Assembly: GCA_016186995.1 (NCBI GenBank) | Contig: JACPKQ010000028.1 | Coordinates: 1 to 37,637, forward strand | DNA length: 37,637 bases | Direction of reading: 5' to 3' | Source of the DNA: Deltaproteobacteria bacterium | GTDB taxonomy: Bacteria > Bdellovibrionota > JACOXK01 | Shown here: piece after piece, positions 16,203-24,350 of the stretch | Numbering within the stretch: the first letter of the stretch is position 1 | Layout of the letters: the number at the start of each line of letters is the position of its first letter | Program-made: the position numbers and the translations under genes | Notes under the pieces: model-generated | What the model saw: only the letters and a program-made list of their open reading frames with translations | Told to the model about the DNA's origin: nothing | The model's database searches: none

Positions 16203-17070
16203 TTCTTAAAAAAGCTCCTTTAAGAGGAATCTTCATAAAATAGAGAACACAAAGAAGTGTACTTAAGGCAACAAGGTAAAAGAAAACGCCCCCTAAATAC
16301 TTCCAAAAACCAAGGGCTACCTCTTCCCCAAACCCTATAGCTAAAAAAAGAAGCGTTAAAATTCTTAAAAAATTAGAAAGCATGGCTACTGGAAAACTTA
16401 AAATAATAAGGAAAAACTTCTTCCAATTTTCTGTTTTGAGAAAGTAAATGATAAGCACAATAACGCTTATAAGGGTTAAAAAAGAATGAATTCCAGTACA
16501 CTCAGGAACAATTTCAAAAGAAATATTATTAAGAAGATGAAGGTGATTACCTTCATTCACAACAAAAAAGCCAAACTTCCACATGATAAAACTTGAAAAC
16601 TCTGCAATCCATCTTTGAAGATAAATAGTGCAATAGGAAAGCCCAGGTATTGGAAAAGCTAAAAACAAGTAAAATAATGGAAAACTTAAAACACTTCCTT
16701 GACGCCCTAAAATAAAAACTCCCCAAGCACGTATTAAAAATAAAAAAGAAACGAGGATAAGATATTGAGAGCCATAAAAAGCACCTATTCCCACAAGAAC
16801 AAAACCTATAAACCAAAAAGGAAGCGACTTTTTCCACAAAGAAACTTGACTTAACCCTTCTTCAATATTCTTTTTTAAAAGAAAAAGTGAAAACAAATCT
16901 TTTCGAAGAGTGTAAATGATTAACACACAGGAAACTACAAGAACAAAAAAACCATGTTGGTAGTTAGAATCATAAATCCAAGATAGAAACAAAGATGCAA
17001 AACTATCATAAAAAATAAACCCTAAACCACCCAATACAAAAAGATGAAAAAGAGTGCTTAAAAATTTCAT
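16189..17070 (-). CDS. Exosortase, catalytic His apparently missing
   Basis: 293 residues, about eight membrane segments, of the exosortase family that cleaves PEP-CTERM tails. ECTGIHSF carries the nucleophile Cys (about residue 188) and SNFLRILTL the Arg (about 236). In known family members a His follows in a pattern like H-x3-GW in the next membrane segment. Here the matching stretch is GFWKYLGGVFFYLVAL, and no histidine occurs anywhere after the Arg. The gene overlaps both neighbours: ATGA with the upstream exported-protein gene and 14 bp with the EpsI-like gene. A PEP-CTERM gene lies 1 kb away, divergently. The enzyme may use another residue, may be a non-cleaving variant, or may be degenerate. 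Confidence 0.88.
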   Translation of the reverse strand: MKFLSTLFHLFVLGGLGFIFYDSFASLFLSWIYDSNYQHGFFVLVVSCVLIIYTLRKDLFSLFLLKKNIEEGLSQVSLWKKSLPFWFIGFVLVGIGAFYGSQYLILVSFLFLIRAWGVFILGRQGSVLSFPLFYLFLAFPIPGLSYCTIYLQRWIAEFSSFIMWKFGFFVVNEGNHLHLLNNISFEIVPECTGIHSFLTLISVIVLIIYFLKTENWKKFFLIILSFPVAMLSNFLRILTLLFLAIGFGEEVALGFWKYLGGVFFYLVALSTLLCVLYFMKIPLKGAFLRNVSE

Positions 17071-17927
17071 TGTCTTTCTCCTGTTTTAAGAGCAAATCCT
17101 AGAGGAAAGATCCACTGCAAAAGAGGATCAATAGTCACAATGACACCTTGATCTATTTTATACCCAAAAAAATCAACTTGAGAGAAATCAGCATCCCATC
17201 TCTCTCCACTTGAGCCATCCCAATCTTCACCCTGACTTAAGGTCTTTCCATTTAAAGAATTCCCGCTTCCATTACCCTTTTGTCCATGTCCCCCTATAAC
17301 AGCTACAGAATGGATAATGTCGTGAGTTGCACCTGACTTTTGAAGTGTAAAATTATATAGTTCTCCTGGTTGTAATCTTTGTAATCCCCAGAAAACTTGA
17401 AACCTACCTTGAAAAGAGTTTTTATTTTCTGTAATAAGAATAAGAGCCCACCCACATGCATCTAAAGGTATAGGTATTTTCTCAAACTGAAAATAACGAA
17501 CTTGATATTTCTGAGAGGGTTTAACAATCGTTGTTACATCAGCCCAATGTACATGAAGAAATCTTGTATTTTTCTCTTTTAAAGTTTTTTGGGGTAGAAT
17601 TTTAAAAACCTTTTCTTCTTTGGTTTTAAATTCAATGTGATAAGTAGATTTTTCTCCTTCTAACCCCTCCCCCATCCACATGAAAAGCGCCTTATGAATT
17701 TTGATATTTTGGGGGATTTCTAAAGCACTTTCTTTTTTAAGTTTTCCATTTTCTAAAAATGAATCTCCAAAAACAATAAGTTCTCCCTGAACATTATTTA
17801 AATCAAGAATTTTTTGAAAACTAACTTCATGGGGTTTAACTTGAGAAAAACTTTCCCCATAAACCCAAGAGAAAAGGCCTAGAAAAAGACTGCAAATAAT
17901 GAAACTTAATAGCTTTTTCAAGAACAC
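17067..17927 (-). CDS. Exported protein in the exosortase operon, DUF3344-like
   Basis: 286 residues with a signal peptide (about 1-24, LGLFSWVYGE). WADVTTIV...YQV and ACGWALILITENKNSF resemble beta-sandwich surface proteins of the DUF3344 kind. The C-terminal part is Gly/Asp/Ser-rich (GGHGQKGNGSGNSLNGK). It has no PEP-CTERM tail, although a short hydrophobic stretch (LLQWIFPLGFALK) ends the protein. It is the first gene of the three-gene operon, overlapping the exosortase start by 4 bp. Possible roles are a carrier or partner of the sorted protein, or a second surface component. The function is unknown. Confidence 0.78.
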   Translation of the reverse strand: MFLKKLLSFIICSLFLGLFSWVYGESFSQVKPHEVSFQKILDLNNVQGELIVFGDSFLENGKLKKESALEIPQNIKIHKALFMWMGEGLEGEKSTYHIEFKTKEEKVFKILPQKTLKEKNTRFLHVHWADVTTIVKPSQKYQVRYFQFEKIPIPLDACGWALILITENKNSFQGRFQVFWGLQRLQPGELYNFTLQKSGATHDIIHSVAVIGGHGQKGNGSGNSLNGKTLSQGEDWDGSSGERWDADFSQVDFFGYKIDQGVIVTIDPLLQWIFPLGFALKTGERQ

Positions 17928-18069
17928 CCCTTTTGTATCATTATAACACTAAAACCATGAATGAAATCAACTCATTAACTTAATTTTTTTAATCCCTTGA
18001 AAAAGCTCTACTCATACCCCTAGATTGACTCCTGGAAGAGAGTTATAATAATAGTAGAGGGAGGGTTTT

Positions 18070-18498
18070 ATGAAACTTAGCAAAATAGCTCTTTTAGCTA
18101 TCTTAAGTGGTGGATTAGGACTTCTCTTATGGCCTCAAGTGAGTCATAGTACAGATTCAGAGGTGTTGAGTGCTGTGAAAGCTGCTGCGCCAAGTGGTGG
18201 AGGAGAGCCAGTTCTTAATTCAACAAGTGCAAGCTCTGAAAGAGTATATAAAGCTTTTGAAGGACAAGCTCAGTTTCATCTTGAAAAAGCTTTTGATGTA
18301 ACAACTTCTCATGGTGTTGTCCCTATTTTTAGAGATAATCGTGGTATCTATTGGCATTTTCAAGGTGGTTCTAGAAGCGGAAATGATGATGACGGTAGAA
18401 ATAGACGATCTCCAGGCGCACCAGAGCCTTCAACCGCAGTTCTGTTCCTTGCTAGTTTACTCCTGAGTGGAGTTTACTTAAGAAGACATAAAGAGTGA
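18070..18498 (+). CDS. PEP-CTERM domain protein, likely exosortase substrate
   Basis: 142 residues. The N-terminal signal peptide (about 1-27) ends at SHSTD. The mature part is short and of low complexity (GGSRSGNDDDGRNRRSPG), then PEP at 118-120, a hydrophobic segment AVLFLASLLLSGVYL, and a basic tail RRHKE. This is the complete tripartite PEP-CTERM sorting signal. AGAGGGAGGG precedes the ATG. TTGACT (18024) and an AT-rich box near 18045 could be its promoter, but the spacing is imperfect. It is divergent from the exosortase operon and separated by 142 bp, so shared regulation is plausible. I see no other PEP-CTERM gene in the window. Confidence 0.88.
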   Translation: MKLSKIALLAILSGGLGLLLWPQVSHSTDSEVLSAVKAAAPSGGGEPVLNSTSASSERVYKAFEGQAQFHLEKAFDVTTSHGVVPIFRDNRGIYWHFQGGSRSGNDDDGRNRRSPGAPEPSTAVLFLASLLLSGVYLRRHKE

Positions 18499-18517
18499 AA
18501 GCCCTGGATTCTCGTGG

Positions 18518-20326
18518 TTAACTTTCCCTCCACTTCAAGCGTGAAATAGCTTTCACAAGGAAGTAGAGGGAGAGTGTTGTTATGAGGAGAAAAATAAACC
18601 CTTTCATCCAAAAACCGAGTACAAATTTTCCAATCATCAGTGTTGTTGAAAGAATAAAAGTAACGCCGCAAACCCAACCCCAAAGTTGAACCAAAAAGTT
18701 ATCTTCTTTCTCAACTTCTCCCACTATTTTTACAATCGGCTTCCAACCTAAGGAAAAAGGGCGCACCTTTTTATAAAAGGCAATCAAGTTTTCTTCTGGT
18801 GCGGGCTTTGTAAGAAGGGTTACTAAAACCCAAATAAAAGTAGTACCCACAACGTTAATAATCACAGAAGGGGTCATAGGAACTATGATTTTTCCATCTA
18901 TAACAGAGGTCCAACCTAATAAAAGCCCAATTTTTTCTGAAAGAAAAAGTGCAAAAAAACCTGAAGAAATCATACCCACAATTTCACTCCACACATTCAC
19001 TCTCCACCAAAACCAACGCGCTGTTCCAAGAAGCCCAACCCCTGCAAAAAGTTCAAGTGTAAGAAAAAAAGCATCTTTAATAGATTCGGTCATCATAGAA
19101 ACAATAGCGGCTCCCACTAAAAGTAAAAATGTGACTATTCTTGAAACAAAAACATAATGAGAAGCTGTGGCATCTTTTTTTATGAATCGTGCATAAAGGT
19201 CATTGACTAAATAAGAAGACCCCCAATTAAGATGAGTATCCACGGTTGACATAAAGGCTGCAAAAAAAGCAGCTATAATAAGCCCCCTTACTCCAACAGG
19301 CAGTAAAGTGACAATCATCGTTGGGTAAGCCATTTCATGGTCTACAATACCCGCTTGATTTGTAACCTGAGGCAATAGTACTAAAGAGCACAGACCTACA
19401 ATAATCCAAGGCCACGGTCTTAAAGCATAATGAGCAATGTTGAACCAAAGCATTGCAAAAAAAGATTCTTTTTCATTTTTACAAGCAGATATTCTTTGAA
19501 CTGCAATTCCATCTCCTTCTAACCCACGGGACCACCACTGAATAAAAACGAGCATAAGAAAAAGAGTAAACGGCGAATTCCAAAAATCTCCGGATGTATG
19601 TTGCGGTAAAATTGAAAATTTCTGGGTATCTAGAAGCCCTTGATGTAATCCGCTCCACCAACCTACGGCATTTAAAGAATAAAAAGCTAAAACAAGTGAG
19701 CCAATCATCGCTAAAATAAACTGAACAAAGTCGGTAGCAACAACACCCCAAAGCCCTGCAAAAAGAGAATAGATAAGAGCCAAAACACTACAAAAAATAA
19801 TAGAGGATAAAGATTGCCACCCTGTAACCACGTCTAAAACTTTGGTCAACCCTTTTAAAGGCCATGCACCTAATGCATAACAATTAAAAAGCACGCCTAA
19901 AAGAATTGCTTTATACCCACGTAATAAAGAGGCAAGCCCTTTACCATAACGAAGTTCAATAAATTCTAAATCTGTTAAAATGTGTGCTCGACGCCAAAGT
20001 CTTGCAAAAAAGAAAAGACTTCCTACCGAAGCCATAGCCATAAACCACCACTTCCAATTTCCTGAAATACCCTCTTCTCTTACAAAACCTGAAATAAGAA
20101 GTGGTGTATCTGAGGCAAAAGAGGTGGCAACAAGAGATGTTCCAGCTAGCCACCAGGTGAGTTTTCGTCCTGAAAGAAAATAATTTTGAATATTGCCAGA
20201 AGCTTTTTCTTTAAAGGCAAGACCTAAAAGAGTAATACCAATACAGTAGAAAAGAATAATAAGCCAATCCCATCCTGTGAGATAAGCACTTGTAAACTGC
20301 TCATATTGCCTTATGAGCCATTCCAC
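18518..20326 (-). CDS. Sodium:solute symporter family transporter
   Basis: 602 residues with about 14 membrane segments, of the SSS family (sodium-driven uptake). NYFLSGRKLTWWLAGTSLVA and ATSFASDTPLLISG near residues 50-80 are the family signature. A later IIAAFFAAFMSTVDTHLNWG is the conserved TM9 region. The substrate is not clear; relatives take up sugars, amino acids or organic anions. The start is GTG at 20326 (reading V-E-W-L-I-R) with no clear Shine-Dalgarno. It converges on the PEP-CTERM gene with 19 bp between, and has repeats upstream. Confidence 0.92.
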   Translation of the reverse strand: MEWLIRQYEQFTSAYLTGWDWLIILFYCIGITLLGLAFKEKASGNIQNYFLSGRKLTWWLAGTSLVATSFASDTPLLISGFVREEGISGNWKWWFMAMASVGSLFFFARLWRRAHILTDLEFIELRYGKGLASLLRGYKAILLGVLFNCYALGAWPLKGLTKVLDVVTGWQSLSSIIFCSVLALIYSLFAGLWGVVATDFVQFILAMIGSLVLAFYSLNAVGWWSGLHQGLLDTQKFSILPQHTSGDFWNSPFTLFLMLVFIQWWSRGLEGDGIAVQRISACKNEKESFFAMLWFNIAHYALRPWPWIIVGLCSLVLLPQVTNQAGIVDHEMAYPTMIVTLLPVGVRGLIIAAFFAAFMSTVDTHLNWGSSYLVNDLYARFIKKDATASHYVFVSRIVTFLLLVGAAIVSMMTESIKDAFFLTLELFAGVGLLGTARWFWWRVNVWSEIVGMISSGFFALFLSEKIGLLLGWTSVIDGKIIVPMTPSVIINVVGTTFIWVLVTLLTKPAPEENLIAFYKKVRPFSLGWKPIVKIVGEVEKEDNFLVQLWGWVCGVTFILSTTLMIGKFVLGFWMKGFIFLLITTLSLYFLVKAISRLKWRES

Positions 20327-20415
20327 TTTTTTAGTATGACGATAAAATTGAAAGGTGTCTAGATTTTAAATTGTGTTCAAAACACTCTCTCTCCAAAATC
20401 CAAATTTTTTCTTTC

Positions 20416-20567
20416 AGAGATAGGGATAGTGTTTCCTTCGGGTACGGCGTCACTTTTTTCCTGCGAAAAAGTGCGCCTCGCGTCTCAGGTAATCTGCCGC
20501 ATATTCTATGCGGACCAAGCCAGATTACCTTCCGACACGACCCTCTGTAAGCACTATCCCTATCTCT
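20416..20567. repeat. Palindromic repeat family A, copy 2
   Basis: 152 bp with perfect 16-bp inverted ends agagatagggatagtg and its complement (20552-20567). Internal hairpins cactttttt/gaaaaagtg and the aatctg...cagatt arm are present, so the whole could fold as a cloverleaf-like RNA or cruciform. It lacks the nested family B. No gene is seen in 20327-20833. Confidence 0.9.
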
Positions 20568-20593
20568 TCAACCTCACTTCGAGTTTATGTTAA

Positions 20594-20751
20594 AAAATGG
20601 TTACTATCTGGAGCGAAAGTAAAGCGCAGCCTACGGTTTGTAAATATTCAGAACTATGCATCCCGGACAGTGCTTTAGCACTTACGGGATAAAGGGGAAT
20701 TCATGTGGGATAACTACAGCGAGCCATGAAGCGAAAGATAGTAACCATTTT
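20594..20751. repeat. Palindromic repeat family D, copy 2
   Basis: 158 bp with perfect 16-bp inverted ends aaaatggttactatct and its complement. It is close to copy 1 at 14714-14872 and again sits next to a family A copy (here 26 bp, at copy 1 66 bp). Confidence 0.88.
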
Positions 20752-20782
20752 AAGAACCTAATGTGTAGAAAAAAAGAATACT

Positions 20783-20811
20783 GGATCCCGGGTCTTTGCC
20801 CGGGATGACAG
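20783..20811. repeat. Dispersed palindrome downstream of acyl-CoA dehydrogenase
   Basis: atcccggg (20785-20792) and cccgggat (20799-20806) with 'gacag' after. It matches the repeat inside metH at 9302-9329. It lies just beyond the stop of the acyl-CoA dehydrogenase and may help terminate transcription. Confidence 0.82.
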
Positions 20812-20833
20812 TGGTTTTTGAACACTACGAGAA

Positions 20834-21982
20834 TTAATAAAAATTGGCTTTCAGAAGTTCTCGGGCAATCACAAGACGTTGAATTTGATTCGTACCTTCA
20901 TAAATTTGGAGTAGTTTTGCATCGCGCATCAATTTTTCAACAGGATAATCTTTCATATATCCATATCCACCATATATTTGCACGGCATCGATTGTTGTTT
21001 GCATAGCATGATCTGTTCCAAAACATTTTGCCATCGATGAAATATGTGTAGAAGGAAGTTTTTGATCTAAAAGCCAGGCAGCCTTCCAGGCTAGAAGCCT
21101 TGCTGCTTCAACACCTTTGGCCATGTTAGCCAACATAAATTGAATGGCTTCATATTCTGCAATCACTTTCCCAAAAGCTACCCTTTCTTTAGCATAATCT
21201 CTTGCACATTCCATCGCACGACGTGCTAAACCAATACTTCCTGCGGAAACAAGAGGACGACTTTTATCAAGTGTCTTCATGGCAATAAGCCACCCCTCTC
21301 CTTCCTTACCAATCAAGTTTTCTTGAGGAACTTTCACATTATTAAAAACAATTTGAACGGTGTCGGAACAACGCTGACCCATTTTATCTTCTTTCTTCGA
21401 AACTGTGATCCCATCACATTTTTCAACAGCAAAACAACATAGTGCCTTATGTCTTTGAGTAGGGTCTAGTGTTGCAAATACCGTATAGAGCTTCGCATAA
21501 GTTCCATTTGTAATAAAAGTTTTTGTTCCATTTAAAATATAGTAGTCACCTTTCTTTTCTGCCTTTGTTTGAAGCCCGGCTACATCAGATCCTGCGTTAG
21601 GTTCTGTTAAGCAAAAAGAACCTGTTGTATATTCTTTTGTAAACATTTTAAAAAATTTTTCTTTTTGTGCATTATTACCTGCAATGAGAATAGGAGAAAG
21701 AGCCAAGTCATTCACCATAAGTGAAGTTGAAAAACCGATACAGCCATAAGCTAACTCTTCATTAAGGATAACAGCATCAAGGTTTGAAAGCCCACCACCA
21801 CCATAACTTTCAGGAACAGCTTGGTTCAAAAACCCAACCTCAAAAGCTTTCTTCAAAATATCGATCGGAAAGGTTGCGTTCTTATCATACTCGGCTGCTT
21901 TAGGGATAATTTCGTTTTTAGCAAAATCGCGTGCAACATCACGAAGGGCTTTTTGTTCTTCTGACAGCTCGAAACTAATCAT
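20834..21982 (-). CDS. Acyl-CoA dehydrogenase
   Basis: FAD-dependent oxidation of acyl-CoA to enoyl-CoA, in beta-oxidation or amino-acid breakdown. 382 residues, normal length. N-terminal helical domain, then the flavin region [18 protein letters not shown] and ITNG. The C-terminal helical domain holds [13 protein letters not shown] and the catalytic Glu in IYEGTNQIQ. By sequence style it is a short-chain/isovaleryl-like member, but chain-length preference cannot be read reliably. The start overlaps the stop of the transaldolase gene (ATGA, 21979-21982), so the two are co-translated. This is an unusual pairing of functions with no obvious pathway link. Confidence 0.94.
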   Translation of the reverse strand: MISFELSEEQKALRDVARDFAKNEIIPKAAEYDKNATFPIDILKKAFEVGFLNQAVPESYGGGGLSNLDAVILNEELAYGCIGFSTSLMVNDLALSPILIAGNNAQKEKFFKMFTKEYTTGSFCLTEPNAGSDVAGLQTKAEKKGDYYILNGTKTFITNGTYAKLYTVFATLDPTQRHKALCCFAVEKCDGITVSKKEDKMGQRCSDTVQIVFNNVKVPQENLIGKEGEGWLIAMKTLDKSRPLVSAGSIGLARRAMECARDYAKERVAFGKVIAEYEAIQFMLANMAKGVEAARLLAWKAAWLLDQKLPSTHISSMAKCFGTDHAMQTTIDAVQIYGGYGYMKDYPVEKLMRDAKLLQIYEGTNQIQRLVIARELLKANFY

Positions 21983-22635
21983 ACAATTTTATTACCAGGA
22001 ACTTTTTCCCAATCTTTTAAAAATTTTTCTAAACCCATATCTGTCAGTGGATGATTTATTAATTGTTCTAAAACTTTAAAAGGCATGGTTGCAACATGGG
22101 CACCCATTTTTGCTGCTTCCAAAACATGAAGTGGGTGGCGAATACTTGCAACCAGTACCTCTGTTTGAAATCCATAGTTTTGATAAATAGTAACAATATC
22201 TTGAATAAGCTGTAATCCATCATGAGAAATGTCATCCAACCTTCCAATAAAAGGGCTAATGTAAGCTGCGCCTGCTTTTGCAGAAAGCAAAGCTTGAGTT
22301 GCAGAAAAACAAAGTGTTTGATTAATAGAAATTCCTTCGGTACTTAAAACTTTAACAGCTTTAAGACCCTCGCGAGTGAGCGGAATTTTAGGAACAACGT
22401 TTTTATGGATTTTTGAAAGAATGCGTGCCTCTTTAATCATGTGAGAAGTATCTCTCGCAACAACTTCAAGGCTGATTGGGCCATCTACAACCTTTAAAAT
22501 TTCTTCAGCAACTTTATGAAAAGGCTTGCCCGTTTTTGCAACTAGAGAAGGGTTGGTTGTAACCCCATCAATAAGACCCAAATCATGAGCCTCACGGATT
22601 TCTTTTATGTCTGCAGTATCTAAGAAAAATTTCAC
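21979..22635 (-). CDS. Transaldolase, short TalC/fructose-6-phosphate aldolase type
   Basis: 218 residues, the size of the short transaldolase family. The start is GTG at 22635, giving (M)[14 protein letters not shown] as in the family, with GGAG 9 bases upstream. The longer open frame to 22680 has no such support. The Schiff-base Lys is in [11 protein letters not shown]. The TTNPSL motif and SPFIGRLDD are also present. It transfers dihydroxyacetone units in the pentose phosphate pathway. It is translationally coupled to the following acyl-CoA dehydrogenase gene. Confidence 0.93.
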   Translation of the reverse strand: MKFFLDTADIKEIREAHDLGLIDGVTTNPSLVAKTGKPFHKVAEEILKVVDGPISLEVVARDTSHMIKEARILSKIHKNVVPKIPLTREGLKAVKVLSTEGISINQTLCFSATQALLSAKAGAAYISPFIGRLDDISHDGLQLIQDIVTIYQNYGFQTEVLVASIRHPLHVLEAAKMGAHVATMPFKVLEQLINHPLTDMGLEKFLKDWEKVPGNKIV

Positions 22636-22766
22636 TTGATAAATCTCCCTTTGTAATCTTCCTAGTATCGAGATGGACACACTGTGTCAATTATAGATTT
22701 TATTCAACAACCCCTCTCACCACAATCCGAAATTTTTTTCTTTCAGAGATAGTGACAGGCCAGTTT

Positions 22767-23001
22767 ACATAAAGTTACCTAGTATATTTCTCAGGCACAG
22801 CGATCATTTTCCTCGCAGCGCAAGAAAATGTCGCACGCCTCTAGAGCACAGCTCTTTTTTACTGTATAAGAAAGGCTAACTTAACTACAGGAGTAACTTT
22901 TTTATGAATCATTTTTGTGAAACTAAAAAATGATTCATAAAAGCCTAGGGCCCGCTTAGGTTTCCGAGACGACCTTCAAAACATACTAGGTAACTTTATG
23001 T
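22767..23001. repeat. Palindromic repeat family C with nested family B
   Basis: 235 bp with perfect 18-bp inverted ends acataaagttacctagta and its complement (22984-23001). It contains an internal hairpin (cattttc / gaaaatg) like the one in family A, and family B copy 2. Only one copy is seen in this window. Just upstream, 'ctttcagagatag' resembles the left border of A2. Region 22636-23429 holds no gene, only repeats C, B, E, A and a dispersed palindrome. Confidence 0.85.
22869..22949. repeat. Nested palindromic repeat family B, copy 2
   Basis: 17-bp inverted repeat at 22900-22916 and 22926-22942, identical to copy 1, with the shared 'cttaact' left flank. It sits in the middle of family C, whereas copy 1 sits inside family A. 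Confidence 0.87.
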
Positions 23002-23063
23002 CACCCTGAGTGAAACGAAGGGTATAATACGAATTATATTCTTCGCATACGCTCAGAATGACA
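22999..23063. repeat. Dispersed 'tgtcaccctgag...ctcagaatgaca' palindrome
   Basis: Two inverted halves, tgtcaccctgagtgaaacga (22999) and tcttcgcatacgctcagaat (23040), followed by gaca. It is of the same class as the repeats at 7180 and 8466. Confidence 0.75.
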
Positions 23064-23087
23064 AAGAATTCGTGTTCATGTGAAGAT

Positions 23088-23152
23088 GGGCTGGAGGTTT
23101 TGAAGGGGAGGATCCACACTGGGCGGAGGGGCCCCTGAGGAACCTCCAGCCC
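23088..23152. repeat. Palindromic repeat family E, copy 2
   Basis: 12-bp perfect inverted ends gggctggaggtt and aacctccagccc enclose the GC-rich core shared with 1-59. It is followed by the shared tail 'ttaagaacttaagtatcga'. Confidence 0.88.
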
Positions 23153-23221
23153 ATTAAGAACTTAAGTATCGAAAAAACACCCTCCCTACTCTCTCATGAA
23201 CTCGAAATAAAGCTATAGGGC

Positions 23222-23375
23222 AAAAGATAGGGATAGTGCTTACAGAGGGTCGTGTCGGAAGGCAATCTGGCTTGGTCCACATAGAATATGTGGCAGATTG
23301 ACTGAGACGCGAGGCGCACTTTTTCGCAGGAAAAAAGTGACGCCGTACCCGATGGAAGCACTGTCCCTATCTTTT
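23222..23375. repeat. Palindromic repeat family A, copy 3, reversed
   Basis: 154 bp in opposite orientation to copies 1 and 2. The ends aaaagatagggatagtgctt and agcactgtccctatctttt are inverted with one mismatch. It is an intact version without the nested B. The open frame on the minus strand here (23194-23382) is repeat sequence, not a gene. Confidence 0.88.
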
Positions 23376-23429
23376 GTCTCATTTCTTTTGAACACTACCT
23401 TGACTTTAAAATGATGTGATGATTAAAAA

Positions 23430-24104
23430 ATGTGCATGTATTCACCTTGGAAATTAAGAAAAGAAATGATCCATTTTTCAAAGCTTATTTATGAAAGAAA
23501 CTTAAGCTCTGCTACAGATGGTAATTTAAGTTGCAAAATTGCAGATGAAAGAATTTTAATCACTCCAAGTGGTCTTCACAAAGGTTTTCTTAACCAAGAT
23601 GATCTTGTTGTCATTGACTTGGAAGGAAAAAAAGTTTCAGGAAAAAATCTACCTTCTTCTGAATATAATACTCATCTCTACATTTATAAAAATAGAAAAG
23701 ATGTCCAGGCTATTGTTCATGCTCATCCACCTTATTGTATTGCTTTTACTGTTGCAGGAGTTCCTCTGGATACTGAAGCCTTGCCAGAGGTTATTCTTTC
23801 ACTTGGGAAAATTCCTGTAGCACCTTACTCAACCCCATCTTCAAAAGAAAGTGGGTATGCCATTGAAAACCTCATTCAAGATCATGATGCTTTTATTCTC
23901 TCACATCATGGCTCTGTAACATTAGGTAAAAATTTAAGTGAAGCCTATAATAGACTTGAAAGAATAGAGCATGCCGCTCACATTTTATTTCTCTCTCAGC
24001 AATTAGGTGGGGTACAAAAACTTCCTCAAGCTGAGGTTTTAAAACTTATCAAACACGGTCAAAATTTAGGCTTTTTAAAGCCTCCGTCATTGCGAGGAGC
24101 CTAA
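23430..24104 (+). CDS. Class II aldolase/adducin family protein; repeat-derived C-terminus
   Basis: 224 residues, the size of L-fuculose-1-phosphate aldolases and related sugar-phosphate aldolases. Zinc ligands are visible: His-x-His in AIVHAHPPYC and a further His in LSHHGSVTLG. The catalytic Glu is in LPSSEYNTHLYIY, and SATDGNLS is the phosphate-binding motif. The substrate is not decided. The last residues (PPSLRGA) and the TAA stop come from a 'cgtcattgcgaggagc' dispersed repeat that starts at 24085, so the native C-terminus was altered. The ATG at 23430 or 23436 could be used; neither has a clear Shine-Dalgarno. Confidence 0.9.
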   Translation: MCMYSPWKLRKEMIHFSKLIYERNLSSATDGNLSCKIADERILITPSGLHKGFLNQDDLVVIDLEGKKVSGKNLPSSEYNTHLYIYKNRKDVQAIVHAHPPYCIAFTVAGVPLDTEALPEVILSLGKIPVAPYSTPSSKESGYAIENLIQDHDAFILSHHGSVTLGKNLSEAYNRLERIEHAAHILFLSQQLGGVQKLPQAEVLKLIKHGQNLGFLKPPSLRGA

Positions 24105-24182
24105 GCGACGTGGCAAACCCCTAGAATTCTTAAAGAATTCTAGGAGATCACCACGGTTCATTTCATGAACCTCGTGATGACA
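24085..24182. repeat. Dispersed 'cgtcattgcgaggagc ... gatgaca' repeat
   Basis: About 98 bp bounded by the inverted ends cgtcattgcg and gtgatgaca, with a central palindrome ctagaattctt/aagaattctag (24121-24143). It overlaps and ends the aldolase gene. Confidence 0.8.
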
Positions 24183-24248
24183 GATTCTCATGATGATGAC
24201 AGTTGGCCAACGTGCACAAACTTTAGTATACTGAATTTATAAAGGGGA

Positions 24249-24341
24249 GCCACTGGAACCTATAAAAAGGCGGCCAGATTCCAGTGGCCTTATACATAAT
24301 CACAAAAGAGGGATTAGTGGTGGTTGTGGTTTGTGATTATG
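24249..24341. other. Two adjacent long hairpins between convergent genes
   Basis: Hairpin 1: gccactggaa (24249-24258) and ttccagtggc (24279-24288). Hairpin 2: cataatcacaaa (24295-24306) and tttgtgattatg (24330-24341), a perfect 12-bp stem. Neither has a clean T-run. They lie just past the stop of the gene at 24351 and could act as terminators or protect its 3' end. No copy elsewhere in the window was seen. Confidence 0.6.
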
Positions 24342-24350
24342 CAAATTAAA

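Noticed and set aside
23194-23382. 62-codon minus-strand frame
   Set aside because: It is the antisense reading of repeat A copy 3.
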